The notes beneath the pieces were generated by a model, which saw only the letters and a program-made list of their open reading frames with translations, did no database searches and was not told where the DNA came from. From the NCBI GenBank assembly GCA_021531385.1, contig JAFBIR010000005.1:1-64000 (forward strand): a DNA stretch of 64,000 bases. The letters are read 5' to 3'. The number at the start of each line of letters is the position of its first letter. Positions within the stretch are counted from its first letter, which is position 1. The stretch comes from Parabacteroides distasonis. Lineage in GTDB: Bacteria; Bacteroidota; Bacteroidia; Bacteroidales; Tannerellaceae. A program made the translations under genes and the position numbers. Positions 49,637-58,755 of the stretch are shown piece by piece.

Positions 49637-51670
49637 TCAACGGTGGACATTGAAGCGATCCAGGAACGTTTGGAGGATCGGCTCACCCGAGGCGTTGATC
49701 CAGCAACACTGGTGGTTACGCCAGTCGATGCTCTTCTCATACTGCACACCCGTAGGGAGCGTCACGCAGACACTGCCCTGCTTGGGGAGCGGATGGGTGG
49801 CCGGGTCGAGCTTCCGCAGCTGGCAGGGCAAGTAGCGGCCGGAGAGCTTGTCGTAGTGCAGCAGACATTCCCCTCTCGACCCGAGGTGCTTGAACTTCAC
49901 CTTGTCCACGTAGAGGGTCACCACCTGCAGGTCGTCATCCCGATCGACGATGAGGCAGTAATCCGCCTTGTTGCCGAAGTCGGCCGATCCGTTGATGTCG
50001 TTCATCTCCACCCGCCGTTTCTTGCCGTCGAGATGGGCCCGGTTCACCTTGCGGGGATGCGCCACGAGGATGACCAAGCATTTGTGGCGACGGGCGAAGC
50101 GGGAGAGGGTGTTGTTGACGTGGGCATACCACTGCAACTCGCTCTTGCCATCTTGCTGGTCTTGCTCGATGCGGTTGAGCGGGTCGATCACGAAGATACG
50201 CACCCCACGGCGAGCCACTGCCCGATGGGCGATGTCGAGGATGTTGTCGAGGGTGTAACGCTCGTTCGAGGCATTGCCGGCAGAGGAGGGCATGGCCTTC
50301 TCGTCGAAATCCACCAAGCCATCCTCGCCGAATCCGGGCAGGATATGGCAGACGTTGGCAGAGAGCCAACTGACGCACCCCTTCAGCAACTCGTCGGTGA
50401 ACTGGGGCGAGGACTGGAAGGGGTAGCGGGTGAGCTTCTCGCAGAGCTTGCGCAGGTGGTAGGTGACGGGGACGTTCTCCGGCGAGAAATAGGCCACCTT
50501 CCAATCATGCAGCAGGGCCATGCGCAGGCAAAGCTCGTCGATGAACTCCGACTTACCATCCCCTGGACGACCACTGACCACCATGTAGCGACCCGTCTCG
50601 AAGGTGATCAGCTCATCCATGCCGGCTATTCTCGCCGCCGCGCCCCGTTGCATCCCCTGCCGGAACAGCTGCCACAGCTCCTCTTCCACATCCTCGGCGG
50701 TCTGTATGCCCACCAAGGGAATCTCATGTGCCGCCTCGATGCACTCACGCACCTGCTCCTCGCCATGCCGCATCAGCACGTCGTTGGCATCCTTGCAGCC
50801 CTCCGGCCACTCCACTAACAGGCAACGCTCGGGGTCGAGCCTGCGGATCAACTCATTGCGCAATTCGATACCTCGCTCGTCGTTGTCGAGAGCCAGGATG
50901 ATGCGGATCTTATCCTCCAGATGGGACTCCACGAAACGGTCGAGAAAGGAGAGGTTCTTTTGCGCGCCGTTAGGCACGGAGATGGTCTCCAAGTAGCCAC
51001 ACTGGATGAGCGTGAGCGCGTCGATCTCCCCCTCGGTGATGTAGCAGATTGGTTTGTGGATCAATGCGTCGATGTTCCAAGGAATCAGCTCACCTTTTGG
51101 GTGGAGGGTAAATTGCTTGTCGAGGGTGCGGTGTTTCACGTTGATGTAGTCGCCTCGGTCGAAGAAATGGAAAGCGATGGTGCGCACCGACGTGTAGCTC
51201 TTCTTGCCCTCCTTATCTGGTGCCTCCTTCGACGGGAACGAGGCGTAGGGCAGCGTGATGCGGTAACGCTGCAGCAGGTCGAGGTTAAGCTTGCGCTCCT
51301 CGGTCAGGAAGCGGATGAGCGGTTGCGCATCGGGTGCCTCCAAGCAGCGGTTGATGAGAAACTCCGGAGCGAAAGCCTTGGGGCGGCTATAGGTGCCCTT
51401 GCCTCCCTTTTTGCTCAGTCGCTCCTCTCGCTGCTTTTGCTGCTTGGCGCGCGCTTTCTGCTCACCTTTCGTAGGCACATAGCCCGCTTCGCCACAATGG
51501 TAGCAGTGATAGAGGCCCTTGTCGGTGTCCACGCTAAGGCATCGCTCATGCGGACGATGGATACGGTTAGGGCCGCAGAAGGGACATGCGATGCGTATCC
51601 GTCCGGTTTGTGACTCGCTGATCGAAATACCGACCGCACTGAAATCTCTGAAATTGTCTTGATCTGCCAT
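49637..51670 (-). CDS. Twinkle/T7 gp4-like primase-helicase
   Basis: 677 residues. An N-terminal zinc ribbon with Cys29/Cys32 (CPFC) and Cys56/Cys59 (CYHC); a TOPRIM domain with 'YITEGEIDALTL' (Glu214) and 'LALDNDERG' (Asp262, Asp264); and a RecA/DnaB-type ATPase with Walker A GRPGDGKS at 367-374 and Walker B 'IFVIDPLNRIEQD'. It would make primers and unwind DNA. It belongs with the DUF4373 gene upstream (42-base gap). It is a phage-like replication gene outside a complete prophage. Confidence 0.88.
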   Translation of the reverse strand: MADQDNFRDFSAVGISISESQTGRIRIACPFCGPNRIHRPHERCLSVDTDKGLYHCYHCGEAGYVPTKGEQKARAKQQKQREERLSKKGGKGTYSRPKAFAPEFLINRCLEAPDAQPLIRFLTEERKLNLDLLQRYRITLPYASFPSKEAPDKEGKKSYTSVRTIAFHFFDRGDYINVKHRTLDKQFTLHPKGELIPWNIDALIHKPICYITEGEIDALTLIQCGYLETISVPNGAQKNLSFLDRFVESHLEDKIRIILALDNDERGIELRNELIRRLDPERCLLVEWPEGCKDANDVLMRHGEEQVRECIEAAHEIPLVGIQTAEDVEEELWQLFRQGMQRGAAARIAGMDELITFETGRYMVVSGRPGDGKSEFIDELCLRMALLHDWKVAYFSPENVPVTYHLRKLCEKLTRYPFQSSPQFTDELLKGCVSWLSANVCHILPGFGEDGLVDFDEKAMPSSAGNASNERYTLDNILDIAHRAVARRGVRIFVIDPLNRIEQDQQDGKSELQWYAHVNNTLSRFARRHKCLVILVAHPRKVNRAHLDGKKRRVEMNDINGSADFGNKADYCLIVDRDDDLQVVTLYVDKVKFKHLGSRGECLLHYDKLSGRYLPCQLRKLDPATHPLPKQGSVCVTLPTGVQYEKSIDWRNHQCCWINASGEPILQTFLDRFNVHR

Positions 51671-51712
51671 ACGATGAAAATTTAGTGTTCATAAAATTGG
51701 GTAAAGCTATGC

Positions 51713-52501
51713 TCAATGATAAAACTCAAACCAAGTAGAGGAGGAGTCGTCCCACTCGGCGGTGGGTGAGGGGCGTGGCGGAGCGTCCGCTGGAATTAGG
51801 CGCCCATTGACGTAGCGGTTGCCCAGCTCGTCGATCTCCTCTAAGTGGGTGATCACGGGGGAGGAGGGAGGCGGCTCTTTCGTTGTGGGGATCGTCCGCT
51901 GGTTTCGTTCCCAGGTGCGCACGCAGGCCTTCCAGTCGGTGATGCGGGTATGGCCATATTTCCAGCCACGTGCCTCGTAAAAGTCCAAGAAGTATTGGGC
52001 ATCGATGCCGTTGCCTCGTTCGGCGCAGTAGGCGGCCACCTCTTCCACCGAAGGTTTTTGGAAGTGTGTGTTTCCTCTACTCTTCTCTTTTCTTATCTTC
52101 TCTTTTACGCCCGCGCGTGTATCGTGCGCGTGTACGCCCGGGGACACGTGCGAGCGTGCAAACACGCGCGCACGAGAAACCGCATCTATCGCGTCCGAAC
52201 GGCGCAGCTCCTCGGTCTCTTCCTGCGTGTAACCAGGGATAGGATCCACGCTCAGCACCAAGCCCTCTTCCGTGAGCACGAATAGGTCATAGTCTTGGAT
52301 AAAACGCAGAATCTTCTTGCGTGAATACCTGCGTTCGAGTGCTCCGATCACTTGATTAAACGCAATAGCACCCTCCCCTTGGCATTCCACCAACTGGAGC
52401 ATGAAGAAATAAAGGCCGATACCAGCGAAGCGTTGCTCGTCGAGCACGTGTTGCAACCTGTCGTCTGACAACATGTTGCCATGAAGTTTAATCCATCTCA
52501 T
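51713..52501 (-). CDS. DUF4373 (Lin1244/Lin1753-like) protein
   Basis: 262 residues, start MRWIKLHGNMLSDDRLQHV. The N-terminal ~95 residues fit the Lin1244/Lin1753-like DUF4373 domain of phage replication organisers. The middle is a variable Arg/Lys-rich linker. A C-terminal domain (~145-200, 'FYEARGWKYGHTRITDWKACVRTWERNQ') is typical of DnaD-like replication proteins. It probably works with the primase-helicase downstream. Confidence 0.8.
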   Translation of the reverse strand: MRWIKLHGNMLSDDRLQHVLDEQRFAGIGLYFFMLQLVECQGEGAIAFNQVIGALERRYSRKKILRFIQDYDLFVLTEEGLVLSVDPIPGYTQEETEELRRSDAIDAVSRARVFARSHVSPGVHAHDTRAGVKEKIRKEKSRGNTHFQKPSVEEVAAYCAERGNGIDAQYFLDFYEARGWKYGHTRITDWKACVRTWERNQRTIPTTKEPPPSSPVITHLEEIDELGNRYVNGRLIPADAPPRPSPTAEWDDSSSTWFEFYH

Positions 52502-52632
52502 GATTCTTTCAATTATTTTTTGTATATTACACCCGTAAATATACGACCAAGAAACAGAGCGGCAAAACGGTCACCACCATCCTATAGCGTGGTGGTTTAT
52601 TATATATAATTAACGATTAAAGTACGAATATC
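52502..52632. promoter_or_regulatory. Divergent promoter region of the DUF4373 module
   Basis: AT-rich, with a hairpin CACCAC...GTGGTG at about 52578-52605. No full consensus promoter was found, but the divergent arrangement of the DUF4373 gene and the 53-aa frame makes promoters in both directions likely. Confidence 0.4.
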
Positions 52633-52794
52633 ATGAAAAAGAATCAGATTGGGAGTTTCCCACCGGAGCAGGTATCGGCCATCGGTTTAGTCGTGAGCAA
52701 ATTTATGCGAGAGCAAGGTCTTAAATCAGAGGATGTCAGGCGGGAGAGCGGATTCAACGCCAGTCGTTTCGCTCCTTTTAAAAAGGGGGGCTGA
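52633..52794 (+). CDS. Hypothetical small basic protein (53 aa)
   Basis: A 53-codon frame starting MKKNQIGSFPPEQVSAIGLV and ending FAPFKKGG at the TGA at 52792-52794. It is divergent from the DUF4373 gene. Helix with 'VVSKFMREQGLKSEDVRRESG' resembles a small helix-turn-helix or ribbon protein. Not recognised. Confidence 0.45.
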   Translation: MKKNQIGSFPPEQVSAIGLVVSKFMREQGLKSEDVRRESGFNASRFAPFKKGG

Positions 52795-52895
52795 CATTTT
52801 TGTCCACCACCCTTTTCTCCTCCCTTATGCGCGTGTTACGTGCCCATCGCCCCATCCCCTTCGACCACTTTTGGAACACTGAGATCAAAGAGATT

Positions 52896-53672
52896 TTAGT
52901 GTGAATGGTTGGTATGGCCACCTTGCTCCCGGAGGAACGCTAATGCCTTCTCCATGTCTTCGGGCGTGTCGATGCCAATGGTCTCTTGGTCGGTGATGCC
53001 GACTTTGATTTTGTAGCCATTCTCCAACCAGCGGAGTTGTTCGAGGCTCTCGGCCAACTCCAAGGGGGATTGGGGCAACTGCGTAATCTCTTTCAGTACC
53101 TCTGCCCGATACGCGTAAAGACCGATGTGCTTGTAGAAGGTATGGGTCTTCAGCCACTCGGTGTATTTCTCTCCCCGGATATAGGGGATGATGGAGCGGC
53201 TGAAATAGAGCGCCTCATGTTGTTGGTTGAAGACGACCTTGGGCGAATTGGGGTTGAAGAGCGTGCGCTCGAAATCACCATCTGCCCGAAAGGCTTTCAC
53301 CAACGTGGCGATCTGCGTGGTGGGATCGGCGAAGCAGCCTTTCAAAGTCTCGATCTGCTCCGGATGGATGAAGGGCTCATCGCCTTGGATATTGATCACG
53401 ACATCATAGCCCGCGCCACAACGCTGATAGGCCTCGTAGCAACGATCCGTGCCACTGCGATGGCGATCGGAGGTCATCACTACCTGACCGCCAAACTGCT
53501 TCACGGCCTCCTCGATGCGTGTGTCGTCGGTAGCTACACAGACCGCATCTAACACGCCTTGCACACGTTCATACACCCGCTGGATCATCGGTTTACCTAA
53601 CATATCGGCTAACGGCTTACCGGGGAAACGGGTGGAGGCGAACCTCGCCGGGATAATTCCAATGTATTTCAT
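52896..53672 (-). CDS. kdsB: 3-deoxy-manno-octulosonate cytidylyltransferase
   Basis: 258 residues, normal length. CTP-binding '[19 protein letters not shown]' at the N-terminus, '[18 protein letters not shown]', and '[12 protein letters not shown]' with the metal-binding Asp. It activates Kdo with CTP for lipopolysaccharide core synthesis in the cytoplasm. It is separated by 42 bases from the antiporter gene upstream. Confidence 0.96.
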   Translation of the reverse strand: MKYIGIIPARFASTRFPGKPLADMLGKPMIQRVYERVQGVLDAVCVATDDTRIEEAVKQFGGQVVMTSDRHRSGTDRCYEAYQRCGAGYDVVINIQGDEPFIHPEQIETLKGCFADPTTQIATLVKAFRADGDFERTLFNPNSPKVVFNQQHEALYFSRSIIPYIRGEKYTEWLKTHTFYKHIGLYAYRAEVLKEITQLPQSPLELAESLEQLRWLENGYKIKVGITDQETIGIDTPEDMEKALAFLREQGGHTNHSH

Positions 53673-53714
53673 TTTGCTTTAAATTTTACTGTAATCAATT
53701 TCTATTTAATCAAT

Positions 53715-55982
53715 TTATACAATCGTTTTACCTTCGCTCAACCTGACGAGCTTGCTGCGCTCACCTACCAACCAAACGATGTCGCCCTGCTCAAAGACAG
53801 TGGTAGGGGGCGGGTTCTGGATGGAGCGGTTACCCCGCTCGATGCCAATCACCAAACAGGCGGCCTTATCACGAATACCTGACTCGATGATGGAGCGACC
53901 CACTAATCGGGAATCCGAGGAGATCAAGATCTGTTCCATGCGCATCTCCTCTCTGCGTTCAGCGGAGTGCCCCTCCGCGGATTGCTTGTAACGCTCCTCG
54001 ATGTAACGCCGGAAATGGGTCAGATCATCATCCGCACCCACCACTACCAGCTTATCGAACGGATAGAGCCGCTCTTCGCCACCAGGGATATTGATGCGTT
54101 GCTCACCACGGATAATGGTAACGACATTGACATTGCACTTCTGACGGAAATTCAGTTCCTTCAGACTTTTACCCATACTGGGGGAGTTTTGTTTCACCTC
54201 GAAGTCGGCTAAGTGGAGGTCTCGCTCTAACAAGTGGTTGGCGAAACGTTGGTTGATGGGCGCATGGCGTTCCTCTTCCAGCTCACGGGCACTCAGGTTG
54301 CTGAAGAAGCGACGCTCCATGAGGATGGAGTGCTTTTTCAAACGCTTGGAGGTGATGATCAGCAGGATCAGCACACAGCAGATGGCTAACAGTAATCCAG
54401 CGGCCGCATTGACAAGGCGGGCGATGGGGAGCATCATGATACCGGCACAGAGCACGATACGCAATATGATCAACGAGATCAAAGGCCCACGATTGAACTT
54501 GCTGTCATGCCACAGCTGTTGGATCTCAGCGGAATGGTTCTTCTTCATCATGATGGCACGCAGCATGGGGGAGATCACAACCAAAATCAATGTCAAGGCA
54601 ATCAAATTGCCTCGAATGCCGGGGATATAGGTCTGGATCAATGGTGCTATGAAACGCAGCATCAAGAAGATCAATACCAGCGTGACAGCCGTGTAGGTGC
54701 CTACGATGCGAGCCAGGGCTTTCAACAGCTTATGCCAAGTGCTTTTTTGACGAATCGTAGTCGAGCCAGCAGCGAATTTAGTCAGCCACTCTTTCCAACG
54801 TGCCGGAATCCAACGGTCGGCTAAGCGATAAGCCGGATCGGAGAGTCGGATCATGTAAGGGGTGAAGAAGGTGGTCACCACAGAGACCGCTACGACAATC
54901 GGGTAGAGGAAGGAGTCTGTCACCTTCAGCGTCAGACCCAAACTGGCGATAATGAAGGCAAACTCACCGATCTGAGCCAAAGAGAAACCGGATTGGATGG
55001 CGATCTTTATCGGTTGCCCAGAGAGCAGCACGCCTAACGAAGCGAAACAGATCTGTCCCACCATCACAACAACAGTGATGATCAAGATAGGCACCTTGTA
55101 TTCCCAAAGCATGGCTGGATCAATCAACATACCTACGGAGACGAAGAAGATCGCTCCAAACAGATCTTTCACCGGTTTGATCAGTCGCTCGATGCGTTCA
55201 GCCTCTACGGTCTCAGCCAAGATGGAGCCCATCACAAAGGCACCTAACGCGGAAGAGAAGCCGGCTTGGGTAGCGATCATCACCATGCCCAAGCAGAGGC
55301 CGATGGTGACAATCAACATCGTCTCCTCGTTGAGGAATCGTTTGGTTTGCTTGAGGAAAGAGGGGATCAAGTAGATACCGACCACGAAACAGAAGAGGAG
55401 GAAGACACCCAGCTTCACGACGCTGTTCAGCAACTCCATGCCTTCTACATGTTTGCTGACTGCTACCGTGGAAAGGAGCACCATGAGCAAGACCGCGAAC
55501 AGATCCTCCACCACCAAGATGCCAAAGACAACGCCCGCGAATCGTTGATTGCGAAGCCCCATATCGTCGAATGCCTTAAAAATGATCGTCGTAGAAGACA
55601 TGGAAAGCATTCCACCGAGGAAGAGACTGTTCATGTGTCCCCAACCTAAGGCCAACCCCGTGGCATAACCAGCAGTCATCATGCCAATGACGATCGTGAT
55701 CGCTCCGATTACGGCCGTTCCGCCTACCTTCATCAGCTTTTTGAAACTGAAATCGAGTCCCAAGGCGAACAGCAGGAAGATCACACCGATGTCTGCCCAG
55801 ATGCGGATACTTTCCACCTCGGAGACCGTAGGGATCTCTTCAATGGAGGGTCCGGCCAAGATGCCGGCGACGACATACCCCAAAACCACGGGTTGTTTCA
55901 ACTTCTTGAACAAGAGGGTGACTAAACCGGCCGATACCAAGATAACCGCTAAGTCGGATATAAGGGAAGGGATCTCTGACAT
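53715..55982 (-). CDS. CPA2-family cation/proton antiporter with RCK-type domain
   Basis: 755 residues from the ATG at 55980-55982 (MSEIPSLISDLAVILV). Twelve or so membrane helices (~5-390) of the KefB/KefC type with 'GYVVAGILAGPSIEE' and 'ALGLDFSF', then an extra membrane part (~425-560) and C-terminal TrkA-C-like domains (~610-755, 'LYPFDKLVVVGADDDL', 'DIVWLVGERSKLVRL'). It exchanges K+ or Na+ for H+. No TrkA-N nucleotide-binding motif is visible. Confidence 0.88.
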   Translation of the reverse strand: MSEIPSLISDLAVILVSAGLVTLLFKKLKQPVVLGYVVAGILAGPSIEEIPTVSEVESIRIWADIGVIFLLFALGLDFSFKKLMKVGGTAVIGAITIVIGMMTAGYATGLALGWGHMNSLFLGGMLSMSSTTIIFKAFDDMGLRNQRFAGVVFGILVVEDLFAVLLMVLLSTVAVSKHVEGMELLNSVVKLGVFLLFCFVVGIYLIPSFLKQTKRFLNEETMLIVTIGLCLGMVMIATQAGFSSALGAFVMGSILAETVEAERIERLIKPVKDLFGAIFFVSVGMLIDPAMLWEYKVPILIITVVVMVGQICFASLGVLLSGQPIKIAIQSGFSLAQIGEFAFIIASLGLTLKVTDSFLYPIVVAVSVVTTFFTPYMIRLSDPAYRLADRWIPARWKEWLTKFAAGSTTIRQKSTWHKLLKALARIVGTYTAVTLVLIFLMLRFIAPLIQTYIPGIRGNLIALTLILVVISPMLRAIMMKKNHSAEIQQLWHDSKFNRGPLISLIILRIVLCAGIMMLPIARLVNAAAGLLLAICCVLILLIITSKRLKKHSILMERRFFSNLSARELEEERHAPINQRFANHLLERDLHLADFEVKQNSPSMGKSLKELNFRQKCNVNVVTIIRGEQRINIPGGEERLYPFDKLVVVGADDDLTHFRRYIEERYKQSAEGHSAERREEMRMEQILISSDSRLVGRSIIESGIRDKAACLVIGIERGNRSIQNPPPTTVFEQGDIVWLVGERSKLVRLSEGKTIV

Positions 55983-56024
55983 CTGTTTAATGTTTTTTAG
56001 ATGCACAAAAGTAGGTATTTATTT

Positions 56025-56032
56025 TAACTTTG
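56025..56032 (+). promoter_or_regulatory. -7 box of the AlbA_2 gene
   Basis: TAACTTTG 22 bases before the start codon at 56054, a consensus match. The leader would be very short. Confidence 0.6.
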
Positions 56033-56053
56033 CCGATCAAATAAGGACCCAAA

Positions 56054-56692
56054 ATGAAGAGGAGACATCCAATAGAGGAGTTGATCGCACAAGGAGAGCA
56101 CCAACAGCTCGACTTCAAGTTTGAGGTAAGCGATAGTAAGAAGATTGCCCGCACACTGAGTGCCTTTGCCAACACCGATGGTGGTCGGTTGTTGATCGGC
56201 GTGAAAGATAATGGAGCTATCGCTGGTGTACGAAGCGATGAGGAGTATTACATGATCGAGGCTGCCTCGAAGATGTACACCCGTCCGGTGGTGCCGTTCG
56301 AGGCGAAGCGATGGGATATGAATGGTAAGACCGTATTGGAGGTCTATATCGCCCCCAGTGCTGATCGTCCCCATACGGCTCCCGATAAAGATGAGCAATA
56401 CAAGGCTTATATCCGTGTGGCGGATGAGAACATCCTGGCCAATGAGGTGTTGGTCATGGCCTGGAAAAAGCGTAAACGCTCCGAAGGTACCCTCTTGCAG
56501 ATTAACGAACCCGTGGAGCTCCTGTTTGCTTGGTTGGATGAGCATCCCTCCATTAGCATCAAGCAGTTTTGCCGGTTGGCGCATATCAACTACTTCATGG
56601 CTCGCAACATTCTGAGTGACCTATTGGCGATGGGTACCTTGGAGTATGTGGTGGTCGATAAGAAGATCGCCTACCGTCGCTTAGCCTCTTAG
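56054..56692 (+). CDS. AlbA_2 / Schlafen-like domain regulator
   Basis: 212 residues. AlbA_2 domain at ~10-130: 'QQLDFKFEVSDSKKIARTLSAFANTDGGRLLIGVKDNGAIAG' (written here in parts: DFKFE; FANTDGG; LLIGVKDNG). The C-terminal ~60 residues form a winged helix ('SISIKQFCRLAHINYFMARNIL'). Such proteins bind nucleic acids or nucleotides and often act as transcription regulators. Its end overlaps the 3' end of the NfeD gene by 4 bases. Confidence 0.8.
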   Translation: MKRRHPIEELIAQGEHQQLDFKFEVSDSKKIARTLSAFANTDGGRLLIGVKDNGAIAGVRSDEEYYMIEAASKMYTRPVVPFEAKRWDMNGKTVLEVYIAPSADRPHTAPDKDEQYKAYIRVADENILANEVLVMAWKKRKRSEGTLLQINEPVELLFAWLDEHPSISIKQFCRLAHINYFMARNILSDLLAMGTLEYVVVDKKIAYRRLAS

Positions 56693-58077
56693 CCGTGGCT
56701 TTTTGTCACCACATAGAGCTGTGCGTTCTCGCTCTTGACCACCACGATCGGCTCACCCTTCTCCACGAAGCCCGACTCGGAAATACCGTCATAGACCTTT
56801 CCTTCAATCCACACTTTGCCGGAAGGACGTAAAACGGTCTGGGCGATACCCGCTTTGCCTATCAGCTCTTGGTGCGTAGGGGAGGAGATAGCCTCGCCAA
56901 GGTCTGTATTCAAGGCCATCCTACGTAACGGTCCTTTGCTGCCGATCTTATGCGAGAGCCACAGGATCAAGGCAAAACCGATACCTAAACCTAATAGAAC
57001 AGTCAAGGCCGCCCGACCGCTATCAGCCGCTGACACCTGTTGGAAGTCAAAGTCTTGGTTCCCCAGCAGGCTCAATGTCAAGCCCCCAACGATCAGCACA
57101 ATGCCACTGATGCCTGCGATACCGAAGCCCGGTATCACGAAAATCTCCACCAACAGCAGGAGCAATCCCAATAGGAAAGCCAAGATCTCCATGCTTTGTG
57201 CCAAACCATCAATGTAGAGAGGGGCAAAGTAGAGCACGGCGGCAACCACGGAGGTAGCTAACGGGAAACCGATGCCCGGTGTCTGCATCTCGAAATAGAT
57301 GCCACCGATAATCAACATGATCAAAAGGCTTTGTAGCATGGGGCTGAGCAGAAACCCTTTCACCCGGTCATAGAAGGAGGGTTGGTAAGCCACTAAATCA
57401 TAGTTTGAATAGCCCATATATTGGGTGATCACTTGATCCACACTCTCCGCCAGGCCCTCACAATAGTGCCATTTCATAGCCTCCTGTGCGGTAAAGGTCA
57501 GCACTTTGCCACTATCGACCAAATTCGGCACCACCACCCGATCATCCACCATCGCCTCTGCGATCAAAGGGTCCCTATGCCAGCGAAAACTCGTGTCTTG
57601 CTGCGTGATAAGGGTGTCTTTACCATGGGATTCGGCAGTCGAGCGAATCATGGAGCGCATGTAGGATTGGTATTTATCGGGCATCGCTTTCCCCGTCTGA
57701 TCGACCACGGTAGCCGCTCCGATGTTCGCGCCTTTCCGCATGTAGATCCGCTGGCAGGCAATTGAGATCAAGGCACCTGCGGAGGCGGCGTTGTTGTCGA
57801 TAAACACAGAGACAGGGATAGGGCTGTACAGAATTGCCGTACGCATCGAATCGGCCGCCTCCAACAAACCTCCATAAGTATTCATGTGGATCAACACCGC
57901 TTGTGCTTGTAAGCGTTCCGCCTCCGCTAATCCATTTTTCAGGTAAAGCCAGGTGGTATTGTCAATCTCCTGTTGGATATCAATCTGGTAAACCAAGGGC
58001 TTGGTCGTTGCCGTAAGCCACTGAACGTGAAATGTTAAACTAACAATAATCAAGAATGTATTAAAAATACCTTTCAT
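56689..58077 (-). CDS. NfeD-family membrane protease (ClpP-class serine protease)
   Basis: 462 residues with a signal peptide (MKGIFNTFLIIVSLTFHVQWLTA). The ClpP-class protease domain (~28-235) has the catalytic Ser99 in NNAASAGAL and Lys135 in PDKYQSY. Four or five membrane helices (~255-395) follow, and a C-terminal OB-fold NfeD domain (~405-462, 'SGKVWIEGKVYDGISES'). It works with stomatin-like proteins in membrane quality control in other bacteria. No stomatin gene is adjacent. Confidence 0.9.
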   Translation of the reverse strand: MKGIFNTFLIIVSLTFHVQWLTATTKPLVYQIDIQQEIDNTTWLYLKNGLAEAERLQAQAVLIHMNTYGGLLEAADSMRTAILYSPIPVSVFIDNNAASAGALISIACQRIYMRKGANIGAATVVDQTGKAMPDKYQSYMRSMIRSTAESHGKDTLITQQDTSFRWHRDPLIAEAMVDDRVVVPNLVDSGKVLTFTAQEAMKWHYCEGLAESVDQVITQYMGYSNYDLVAYQPSFYDRVKGFLLSPMLQSLLIMLIIGGIYFEMQTPGIGFPLATSVVAAVLYFAPLYIDGLAQSMEILAFLLGLLLLLVEIFVIPGFGIAGISGIVLIVGGLTLSLLGNQDFDFQQVSAADSGRAALTVLLGLGIGFALILWLSHKIGSKGPLRRMALNTDLGEAISSPTHQELIGKAGIAQTVLRPSGKVWIEGKVYDGISESGFVEKGEPIVVVKSENAQLYVVTKSHG

Positions 58078-58133
58078 TGTGAATAAATTAAATCTATTAA
58101 CTACTCGCTTGATTCAAGATCCGTTTAAATGCT

Positions 58134-58141
58134 TACATTTG
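58134..58141 (+). promoter_or_regulatory. -7 box of the sigma factor gene
   Basis: TACATTTG, 64 bases before the start codon at 58205. A TTG lies about 22 bases upstream, slightly longer than the usual spacing. Confidence 0.5.
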
Positions 58142-58204
58142 CCGTGTCCTCCAATAGTTGGAGAGCGCATACACGGGTATGCAGATCTTATAAACTGGAC
58201 AATT

Positions 58205-58708
58205 ATGAATGCGTTGCAATTTCAGAAAAAATTATTGAGCATGCAAGAAAACATGATGAATTTTGCGCTCTCGCTGACCGCAAATCGCGAAGATGCCCAA
58301 GATCTGACGCAAGACACAACGCTGAAGGTGTTGGACAACCAAGATAAATTCGTCGATAATGTGAATTTCAAAGGATGGGTGTTAACGGTCATGCGTAACA
58401 TCTTTATTAATAATTATCATCGGATTGTACGTCAGCAGACTATCGTGGATCCAACCGCTGACTTATATAACATTGATTTGGTCAATGAGCCGGGATTTGG
58501 ATCACCCGAAAGCAACTATCAAGCGCAAGAAATCGGTGCGGCGATCAAGAGCTTGAACGAAGAGATGCGGGTTCCTTTCACGATGTACCTCGGTGGATAC
58601 AAATATACGGAGATCGCTGAGAAATTGGGCATACCCTTGGGCACGGTTAAGAGTCGTATCTTTTTCGCCCGACAGGAGTTGCAGAAGAAGTTGAAAGAGT
58701 ATAGGTAA
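58205..58708 (+). CDS. ECF-type RNA polymerase sigma factor
   Basis: 167 residues from the ATG at 58205 (MNALQFQKKLLSMQENMM); a longer frame upstream passes through the promoter. Region 2 has 'DAQDLTQDTTLKVLDNQDKF', region 2.4 'FKGWVLTVMRNIFINNYHR', and region 4 'YKYTEIAEKLGIPLGTVKSRIFFARQELQKKL'. This sigma-70 subfamily member is widespread and conserved in Bacteroidales. No anti-sigma gene is next to it. A bidirectional terminator follows. Confidence 0.92.
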   Translation: MNALQFQKKLLSMQENMMNFALSLTANREDAQDLTQDTTLKVLDNQDKFVDNVNFKGWVLTVMRNIFINNYHRIVRQQTIVDPTADLYNIDLVNEPGFGSPESNYQAQEIGAAIKSLNEEMRVPFTMYLGGYKYTEIAEKLGIPLGTVKSRIFFARQELQKKLKEYR

Positions 58709-58711
58709 TGT

Positions 58712-58748
58712 AAAAAAAGAGACGCCGGTTAGATTCGACGTCTCTTTT
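58712..58748. terminator. Bidirectional terminator
   Basis: AAAAGAGACG (58715-58724) pairs with CGTCTCTTTT (58739-58748), so T-runs are present on both strands. It separates the convergent sigma factor and acyl-CoA synthetase genes. Confidence 0.9.
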
Positions 58749-58755
58749 GCTTTTC

